Made by a program: the position numbers and the translations under genes. Shown here piece by piece: positions 58,164-64,000 of a DNA stretch of 64,000 nucleotides (positions are counted from its first letter, which is position 1; every line of letters starts with the position of its first letter). The notes under the pieces are model-generated. The model did not search any database. It worked only from the letters and a program-made list of their open reading frames with translations, and was not told the origin of the DNA. Source of the stretch: Phenylobacterium sp. (lineage in GTDB: Bacteria > Pseudomonadota > Alphaproteobacteria > Caulobacterales > Caulobacteraceae); NCBI RefSeq assembly GCF_019636135.1, contig NZ_JAHBYD010000013.1:57675-121674 (forward strand). Direction: 5' to 3'.

Positions 58164-60794
58164 CGTGTTCCGCAGGCCCGCCGCCACGCCGGCCACGGTG
58201 AGCTGGATGGCGAGCTTCAGTTGCGGGTCGTCGTCGCCCGCGCGCCGGCGCGCCAGCAGCTCGACCTGGAGGTGGTTGAGCGGGTCCACCACCTCGGCCG
58301 CCAGCGAGACCGACTCGGCCATCTGCGGGTGGTTGTCCAGCAGGCGCGCCCCGCCCCGGATCGCCAGCACCAGCTCGCACGCCCGGGCGTGCTCGGCCCG
58401 GATCGCCTCGAAGATCGCCGCCCCCTTCGGATGCAGCGCCGCGTACCTGGCCGCGATCGCCATGTCGGACTGCGCCAGCGCCACCTCCATGTTGGAGACC
58501 ATGGCCGCGAACACCTGGTCGGCCAGCAGGTCCTTCAGGTCCGCCACCGACAGCCCCGCCTTCGCCGCCCCGCCCGCGAAGCCGAACCACGCCGGCAGCA
58601 TGACGCGCGCCTGCGACCACGAGAACACCCACGGGATCGCCCGCAGGTCCTCGATCCGCCGGCTCTTGGTGCGCGAGGCCGGCCGGCTGCCGATGTTGAG
58701 GCCCACGATCTCCGAGATCGGCGTCGCGCCCCAGAAGAAGTCCTCGAAGCCGGGGTCGTCGTAGACCAGCTCGCGATAGGCCGCGAACGAGGCCTTGCTC
58801 AGCGTCTCCAGCATGCCGGCGCAGCCCGCGTCGCAGGGTTCCTCGTCGGGCCGCGCGCTCGCCATCAGGGTCGCCGCCGCCAGGCTCTCCAGGCTGCGGA
58901 GCGCCGTGGCCGCGTCGCCGAACCGGCGCGAGATCATCTCGCCCTGCTCGGTCAGCCGGATGCGGCCCTTCACCGTGCCCGGCGGCTGCGCCATCACCGC
59001 CTGCGCGGCCGGCCCGCCGCCGCGGCCCACCGAGCCGCCGCGGCCGTGGAAGTACCAGAGGTCGACGCCCTCGCGCCGCGCCTGCGCCGACAGCACGCCC
59101 GCCGCCTTCGCCACATTGTGCCGCGAGGCCACGTAGCCGCCGTCCTTGTTCGAGTCGGAGTAGCCCAGCATCACCTCGCGCCAGTGCGCCTCGCCGAACA
59201 GCGCCGGCGGCAGCGGCAGCGCCAGCCACCGGCGCAGCAGCTCCGGCCCGTGCTCCAGGTCGCCGATGGTCTCCAGCAGCGGCGTGATGCGCACGGCGCT
59301 GCGGCCGTTGTCGCCGCCCTGCACGAGGCCCGCCTGCTTCAGCAGCACCAGCGGCTCCAGGATGTCCGACAGGCTGGCGGTCTTCGAGATGATGTAGGCG
59401 CCCAGCGCCTTCTCGCCGTACATCCGCACCACCTCGGCCGCGGCGTCCAGCGCGCCCAGCTCGCGCGTGGTCTCCTCGCTGTAGTCCAGGAACGGCGAGC
59501 GCAGCGGCCGGTCGTGGCTGAGCTCCTTCGACAGCACCCGCACCCGCTCGGCCTCGTCCGAGCCCAGGTAGTCGATGTTCACGCCCGCCCGCACGTAGAG
59601 CTCGTGGATCATCCGCTCGTGGACGTCGGCGTTCTGGCGCAGGTCCAGCGACAGCAGGTGGAAGCCGCACGCCTTCGCCACCGCGATCAGGGTCCTCAAG
59701 CGCGCGCCCACCACCCGCTCGCCCAGGTGCTGGCGCACCGATTGGCGGATCGTCTCCAGGTCGGCCACGAAGGCCGCTGCGCCCGGGTACGGCGTCGTGC
59801 CGCCCCAGTTCCCGCCGGCGATCCGGTCGGCGGTCGCCGCCAGCCGGTCCCAGATCTCCTGCAGCGCCTTGCGGTAGGGCTCGTCCTCCCGATGCACCGA
59901 CGGGTTGGGCGTCACCTCGGCCAGGGCGATCACGCCGGGGCTGGCCGTCGTCAGCTCGCCGCTCACCGCCATGTCGAACCACAGCCGGCGCACCTCGTCG
60001 GAATAGTGGTTCAGGATCAGCCGCGCCTGCGACTTCAGGGCCAGCTTCAGCGTCTCGCCGCTCACGCCCGGGTGCCCGTCGCGGTCGCCGCCCAGCCACG
60101 AGCCCAGGGTCAGCGGCGTCGCCGTCTCGAACGCCTCGCTCCAGCCGTCGTAGGCGTCCGACAGCGCCGGCAGGATCGACTGCCGCACGATGGCCAGCGT
60201 GTTGCGGATCTCGTCGGCCGGCGTGATCCGCTCGGGCCGGTGCATCCGCGCCTTCCATAGCAGGCACATGGCGCGGAAGAGGTCGTCGCGCAGCCGCGTC
60301 TCCTCATGCGCCGTCAGCCCGCCCTCGGCGCGCTTCGCCATCAATTGCGAGATCTCGGCCTCGCGCTCCACGATGGCGCGCCGGCGCACCTCGGTCGGGT
60401 GCGCGGTGAACACCGGCGCCACCGCCATCCGCGGCACGATCCGCGCCGCGGCCTTGGCCCCCACCCGCGCCGCGGCCTCGACCAGCGTCGCCGGCAGGTC
60501 GCCCGACAGCTCCTGCCGGCGCCCCGCGACGTCCTCGCCGAGGTTCAGCAGGATCGACTGGCAGGTGAGCGCGCGCGCCAGATAGACCGCCTGGTCGCCG
60601 CGAAGGCCCGAGAACAGCGCCTCCAGCGCCTCCTCATCGTCCTGCTGCGCCACGCCCTGCGCGCGCCGCACCAGGGCCTCGGCGTCCTCGCCGTCGAGGT
60701 AGCGGATCACCTCGCCCAGCAGGTCCTCGAGATAGTGGACGGCTTCGCCCGCGCCCGGCGGCAGGGGAGCGGCCTCGACCTTCACATCGTCCAT
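58158..60794 (-). CDS. ppc: phosphoenolpyruvate carboxylase
   Basis: 878 residues, usual length. Motifs: catalytic His in VFTAHPTEVRRR, GSWLGGDRDGHPGV, LGYSDSNKDGGY, FHGRGGSVGRGGGP and the C-terminal AAGLRNTG, so the enzyme is complete to its native end. Adds bicarbonate to PEP to make oxaloacetate, replenishing the TCA cycle. The start ATG at 60794 is 23 bases after the cytochrome gene. The stop falls in the repeat at 58114-58163. Confidence 0.96.
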   Translation of the reverse strand: MDDVKVEAAPLPPGAGEAVHYLEDLLGEVIRYLDGEDAEALVRRAQGVAQQDDEEALEALFSGLRGDQAVYLARALTCQSILLNLGEDVAGRRQELSGDLPATLVEAAARVGAKAAARIVPRMAVAPVFTAHPTEVRRRAIVEREAEISQLMAKRAEGGLTAHEETRLRDDLFRAMCLLWKARMHRPERITPADEIRNTLAIVRQSILPALSDAYDGWSEAFETATPLTLGSWLGGDRDGHPGVSGETLKLALKSQARLILNHYSDEVRRLWFDMAVSGELTTASPGVIALAEVTPNPSVHREDEPYRKALQEIWDRLAATADRIAGGNWGGTTPYPGAAAFVADLETIRQSVRQHLGERVVGARLRTLIAVAKACGFHLLSLDLRQNADVHERMIHELYVRAGVNIDYLGSDEAERVRVLSKELSHDRPLRSPFLDYSEETTRELGALDAAAEVVRMYGEKALGAYIISKTASLSDILEPLVLLKQAGLVQGGDNGRSAVRITPLLETIGDLEHGPELLRRWLALPLPPALFGEAHWREVMLGYSDSNKDGGYVASRHNVAKAAGVLSAQARREGVDLWYFHGRGGSVGRGGGPAAQAVMAQPPGTVKGRIRLTEQGEMISRRFGDAATALRSLESLAAATLMASARPDEEPCDAGCAGMLETLSKASFAAYRELVYDDPGFEDFFWGATPISEIVGLNIGSRPASRTKSRRIEDLRAIPWVFSWSQARVMLPAWFGFAGGAAKAGLSVADLKDLLADQVFAAMVSNMEVALAQSDMAIAARYAALHPKGAAIFEAIRAEHARACELVLAIRGGARLLDNHPQMAESVSLAAEVVDPLNHLQVELLARRRAGDDDPQLKLAIQLTVAGVAAGLRNTG

Positions 60795-60817
60795 CGACCG
60801 ACTCCCGCCGCTTGCGC

Positions 60818-61246
60818 CTACTGCGGCCGCACCGGGCTCGGGATGTAGGCCTTATGGCAACCGTTGCAGGCGTTGTAGACCTGATCGCCGCCGATCGTGA
60901 ACGCGGCGTCCATGTCCTTGGCGCGCGCCGCCGCCTCGCCCGTCTCGCCGCCTTCGATCAGCAGCCTGGCGTACTCGTCCCAGCGCCCCGGCCGCGAGTG
61001 CTGCAGCAACGCCCGGCCCCCCGCCTGCAGCGCCTGCGCGCCCTTCACCGCCTCGGCCCAGCGCGCCTCGGCCTCGGCCGGCGTCTCCCCCTCGGGCGGG
61101 TCGTTGCCGCCGGCCCAGAACGCCAGCGCGGCGGGATTCACCCGCGTCGCCATGAGCGCCTGCACGGCGATGTCGTGGTTCACCACCTGCGCGGCCGCGG
61201 CGCCGGCGACGGACAGCAGGACGAGGGCGAGGAGGACGCGACGCAT
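60818..61246 (-). CDS. class II cytochrome c (c'/c556-like)
   Basis: 142 residues. Signal peptide to about residue 19 (AGAAAAQ); heme motif C127-NG-C130-H131 close to the C-terminus (NACNGCHKAY), the position typical of four-helix cytochromes c' and c556. Periplasmic electron carrier or NO-binding protein. Upstream of ppc on the same strand; shared transcription possible. Confidence 0.88.
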   Translation of the reverse strand: MRRVLLALVLLSVAGAAAAQVVNHDIAVQALMATRVNPAALAFWAGGNDPPEGETPAEAEARWAEAVKGAQALQAGGRALLQHSRPGRWDEYARLLIEGGETGEAAARAKDMDAAFTIGGDQVYNACNGCHKAYIPSPVRPQ

Positions 61247-61297
61247 GCGCGGGAGCGTAGCGCCTCCGCGGCTGCGGTCCAGCCGGGAGGCAGGCGA

Positions 61298-62929
61298 TCA
61301 CCCCGTGTACCGCGCTTCCATCAGGTCGATGTCGCGGACCAGCTTGCGCGCCAGGTCGTCCTCGACCTCCCGCGCCCTCGCCCGCCGGTAGATCTCGTCC
61401 CGCTCGGCGCGCAGCCCCACCAGCCGCAGCCGGCGTTCGATGTCCTCGATCTTGCGCCGCTGCGCCGCGAACTCGGGGGTCTCGGCCCGGCCGTCGATGC
61501 GGGCGCGGTAGCTCTCCATGACGCGCACGGAGGCCTCGGTGTAGAGGTCGGCGTCCGTCTGGCCGGCGCCCATCGCGTGCTGTTCGTCCTCGATCGCCTG
61601 GATGGCGGCCTGGGCGGCGGCCACGCGCGTGTGGTCGATCTCGGTCTGCCGCGACGGCTCCGGCGGCAGCTCCAGCCCCTTCAGCACCCGCGGCAACCCG
61701 ACGCTGGCCACCACCAGCGAGACCAGGATCACCCCCGCCGCCAGCGCGATGGCGAGGTCCCGCGCCGGGAACGGCGTCCCGTCGGTCAGCGTCAGCGGCA
61801 GGGTCAGCACGCCGGCCAGGGTGATCGCGCCGCGGACGCCCGCGAACGACATCGCCAGCATCAGCCTGCGGCTCACCTTCTGCGCCGGCTCGCCGCGGCG
61901 CCGCGCCTTGAAGATCGTCAGGCGCAGCGACGCCCACACCCAGGCGAACCGCATCGAGCCCAGCGCCGCGCTGATCGCCAGCACATAGACCAGCAGCCAC
62001 CACGGCTCGGTGTGGCCCGACGCCAGCACCGTCTGGCTGGCCGAGCTCCACAGGCCGGGCATCTGCTCGCCCAGCAGCACGAAGATCACCCCGTTGGCGG
62101 CGAACTGCACCACGTCCCACACGGCCGCGCGGCGCACCCGCGTCGCCGCCAGCGCCTGCCCCGACTGCTCGGTGAAGCCCATGGTCACGCCCGCGGCCAC
62201 CGCCGCCAGGATGCCCGAGCAGTGGAAATGCTCGGCCACCATGTAGGCCCCGAACGGGATCAGCAGGCTGACGAGGATCTGCGCGCTGGTGTCCTCGCCC
62301 AGGCGCTGGCTGATCTGCTGCTTGGCGAGCGAGACCGCCCAGGTGACGCCCACGCCGATGGCGATCCCGCCCAGCGCCAGCCACAGGAAGGTCAGCAGCG
62401 CCTCCTGGATCACGAACGACCCGGTCAGCATCGCCGCCACCGCAAACCGCATGCAGACGAGGCCCGAGGCGTCGTTCAGCAGCGACTCCCCCTCCAGGAT
62501 GTGCATCACCCGCTTGGGCAGCGGCACGCGCGCGGCGATGGCCGACACCGCGATGGGGTCGGTGGGCGAGACCACCGCGGCCAGGGCGAAGGCCACCGGC
62601 AGCGGCATGGCCGGGATCAGCCAGTGGATCAGGAAGCCCACGCCCACCACCGTCAGCACCACGAGGCCGATCGCCAGCTCCAGCACCGTGGCCCGGTCGC
62701 GCAGCAGGTCGTCCTTCGGGATCCGCCACCCGTCCAGGAACAGCAGCGGCGGCAGGAACAGCAGGAAGAACAGCTCCGGGTCCAACTGGACCGTCGGGAC
62801 GACCGACAGCGCGATGGCCACGCCGAGCCCGATCTGCACGAGCGGCAGCGGCAGCCGCGTCAGCCGCGCGAGCGCGCCGCTGACCACCACGGCCAGCAGC
62901 AGGAACAGGATCGTGACGACGGAACTCAG
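61298..62929 (-). CDS. CPA1-type Na+/H+ antiporter
   Basis: 543 residues if started at the CTG at 62929, five bases after GGGAGG, which restores the first membrane helix (SSVVTILFLLLAVVVSGAL); the first GTG at 62890 would begin inside that helix, and no in-frame ATG precedes it. Ten to twelve spans; motif VSPTDPIAVSAIAARV and ESLLNDASGLVC carry the conserved Asp/Asn of CPA1 exchangers. A long cytoplasmic tail (about residues 410-543) is helical and charged. Exchanges Na+ (or K+) for protons across the inner membrane. Confidence 0.85.
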   Translation of the reverse strand: MSSVVTILFLLLAVVVSGALARLTRLPLPLVQIGLGVAIALSVVPTVQLDPELFFLLFLPPLLFLDGWRIPKDDLLRDRATVLELAIGLVVLTVVGVGFLIHWLIPAMPLPVAFALAAVVSPTDPIAVSAIAARVPLPKRVMHILEGESLLNDASGLVCMRFAVAAMLTGSFVIQEALLTFLWLALGGIAIGVGVTWAVSLAKQQISQRLGEDTSAQILVSLLIPFGAYMVAEHFHCSGILAAVAAGVTMGFTEQSGQALAATRVRRAAVWDVVQFAANGVIFVLLGEQMPGLWSSASQTVLASGHTEPWWLLVYVLAISAALGSMRFAWVWASLRLTIFKARRRGEPAQKVSRRLMLAMSFAGVRGAITLAGVLTLPLTLTDGTPFPARDLAIALAAGVILVSLVVASVGLPRVLKGLELPPEPSRQTEIDHTRVAAAQAAIQAIEDEQHAMGAGQTDADLYTEASVRVMESYRARIDGRAETPEFAAQRRKIEDIERRLRLVGLRAERDEIYRRARAREVEDDLARKLVRDIDLMEARYTG

Positions 62930-63054
62930 AGGCGCCTCCCTATGCGCATCCCTGTTAGCAGACTCGCGTGGACGTCAGTCCCCCCGTACGGTCACGGTTG
63001 TGTCAGCAGGCCGCGCGAACGGCCAGGGTCCCACCGGAACGAGGGGAAGACGTC

Positions 63055-63438
63055 ATGGCGGGCAAGGAACTGGGCGTGCTGGCCCTGCTGGGCTTCGGCG
63101 TCTGGCTGGGCGGCGCGGTCACCTTCCGGTTCGGGGGCGGGCTGCTGTTCGGGAACGGCCCGATCGTGCTGGCCGCGAGCGCGGTCGGCGTCGCGCTCAT
63201 CGTCTGCATCGTGCTGAAATCGGTGATGACCTGGCGCAGGTCGCCGCCGGACCAGGCGGTGACCGTCGCCGTCGCCATGGCGCTCCCCGGCCTCTTCGGC
63301 GACGTCGCCTACACCCTCGCCTTCGCCCCGATCACCGGCCTTTCGCCCGTCACCGCCGGCCCCTACGCCGCGCTCATCCTCTTCGGCAACGCCTGCCTGC
63401 TGGCCTATGCGCTCCGGCTCCAGCAGCGCGCGCACTGA
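63055..63438 (+). CDS. small integral membrane protein (DUF5367-like)
   Basis: 127 residues from the ATG at 63055 (GAGGGGAAG upstream). Four hydrophobic helices (residues 5-25, 32-55, 68-90, 98-120) with short loops and the phrase PGLFGDVAYTLAFAPITGL, as in the DUF5367 family. Function unknown. Divergent from the antiporter gene. Confidence 0.7.
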   Translation: MAGKELGVLALLGFGVWLGGAVTFRFGGGLLFGNGPIVLAASAVGVALIVCIVLKSVMTWRRSPPDQAVTVAVAMALPGLFGDVAYTLAFAPITGLSPVTAGPYAALILFGNACLLAYALRLQQRAH

Positions 63439-63477
63439 GGCCGCGGTACTGTGTTTCCAGGAGTCCCGGGAGTACCC

Positions 63478-64000
63478 ATGCGAACGATGCAGACCTTCTC
63501 GGCCGCCGCCCTTCTGCTGGCCGCGACGGCGGCGACCGCCCAGCCGCGCCCGGCGATCCCGGCGGTCGTCCTGACCCACATGAACGCCCTCGACTCGCGC
63601 TGCGTCGCGGCCGGAGGGCGTCCGGGCGGCGGACGGTACGTCTTCGCCCAGGACTTCACCGGCGACGGGCGGGTCGACTACCTGCTGTCCGAAGGCGACT
63701 ATGCGTGCGCGGGGCGCCCCGGCCTCTTCCGCCAGGACGGCCAGGCGCGGGTCGACATCTTCGTCACCGACGCGGCCAACAATGCGCGGCGCGTCTACTC
63801 CGACACCCTGCTGGCCTACCGGCTGATCGCGGGGACGCCGGTGAAGGTCCAGATCGCCCGCAGGGGCGCGGCGTGCGGCGCCGGCGCCACGGCCGCCACG
63901 CAATGCGCCGCCCAGCTCGCCTGGAACGGCCAGGGCTTCGGCGAAGGCGTGTCGGTCAGCGACAGCGCCCGCGACGCCGCCGCGCCGCCCGCGGCCCCGC
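63478..64000 (+). CDS. exported hypothetical protein (3' end beyond window)
   Basis: 174 codons to the window edge. Signal peptide to about residue 22 (ATAATAQ). Contains DFTGDGRVDYLLSEGDYAC, a D-x-D-G-x-x-D phrase resembling a calcium-binding FG-GAP/EF-hand loop, and four Cys in two pairs (SRCVAAGG, DYACAG; AACGAG, TQCAAQ) that could form disulfides. No family recognised. Incomplete. Confidence 0.65.
   Translation, partial: MRTMQTFSAAALLLAATAATAQPRPAIPAVVLTHMNALDSRCVAAGGRPGGGRYVFAQDFTGDGRVDYLLSEGDYACAGRPGLFRQDGQARVDIFVTDAANNARRVYSDTLLAYRLIAGTPVKVQIARRGAACGAGATAATQCAAQLAWNGQGFGEGVSVSDSARDAAAPPAAP

Overview
This 64-kb window is GC-rich chromosomal DNA from an alphaproteobacterium. The best fit is Caulobacteraceae, probably Phenylobacterium or a close relative. 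The evidence is the ceramide/sphingolipid gene set (fatty acyl-ACP synthetase, ceramide reductase, dedicated ACP, serine palmitoyltransferase, ceramide-kinase-like gene) known from Caulobacter crescentus, two secreted proteins ending in a PEPxxWA-CTERM tail, and the cobA-DUF2849-cysI-DUF934-cysH-fpr sulfate assimilation operon. Assignment is from protein family recognition only; no search was run.

Layout. 1-7.3 kb: membrane protein fragment, gor, rpiA, glmU (minus), a secreted M28 peptidase and gph (plus). 7.4-10.7 kb: tRNA-Val(CAC) followed by accessory stress genes (TumE/TumA toxin-antitoxin, SpoIIAA-like STAS protein, a broken DUF2945 gene, DUF488, cbpM-cbpA). 10.8-16.4 kb: an SDR, a secreted beta-propeller glycosidase-like protein, two hotdog dehydratases, mobA, YdcF-like and GIY-YIG-like small genes. 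16.6-20.2 kb: an MCE (Mla-type) lipid transport operon with its lipoprotein. 20.9-24.6 kb: folD, NUDIX, S1/P1 nuclease, GST and a secreted 3D-domain protein. 24.8-30.9 kb: assimilatory sulfate reduction operon and a divergent LysR regulator. 31-33.9 kb: a secreted UbiC-like protein, Hpt, tRNA-Lys(CTT), a LuxR-type regulator and a FecR-like exported protein. 34-38.6 kb: two PEPxxWA-CTERM proteins, a secreted caspase-like protein and a Q/N-rich small protein. 39.5-45.2 kb: flippase-aasR-cerR-acpR-spt ceramide operon. 45.3-53.9 kb: a methyltransferase, a receiver, and a hybrid kinase-CheR-CheB-kinase signalling operon. 54.2-57.2 kb: a three-gene ceramide head-group (cpg-like) operon. 57.2-64 kb: metallophosphoesterase, ppc, a class II cytochrome c, a Na+/H+ antiporter and two small genes.

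The most striking non-coding feature is a large set of interspersed inverted repeats. They occupy nine of the ten convergent gene junctions. The one without a repeat lies in the accessory block after tRNA-Val. Arms are often themselves hairpins whose stems differ between families while the flanks (CATCCC...GGGACCCA) stay constant, so base pairing is conserved and sequence is not. Two near-identical 331-bp copies nest at least three palindromes inside one another, and partial copies elsewhere carry single layers. A separate recurring end motif, TAG followed by a G/C-rich GGTCCG-like sequence, supplies or abuts the stop codon of five genes. No mobilising transposase gene is visible in the window.
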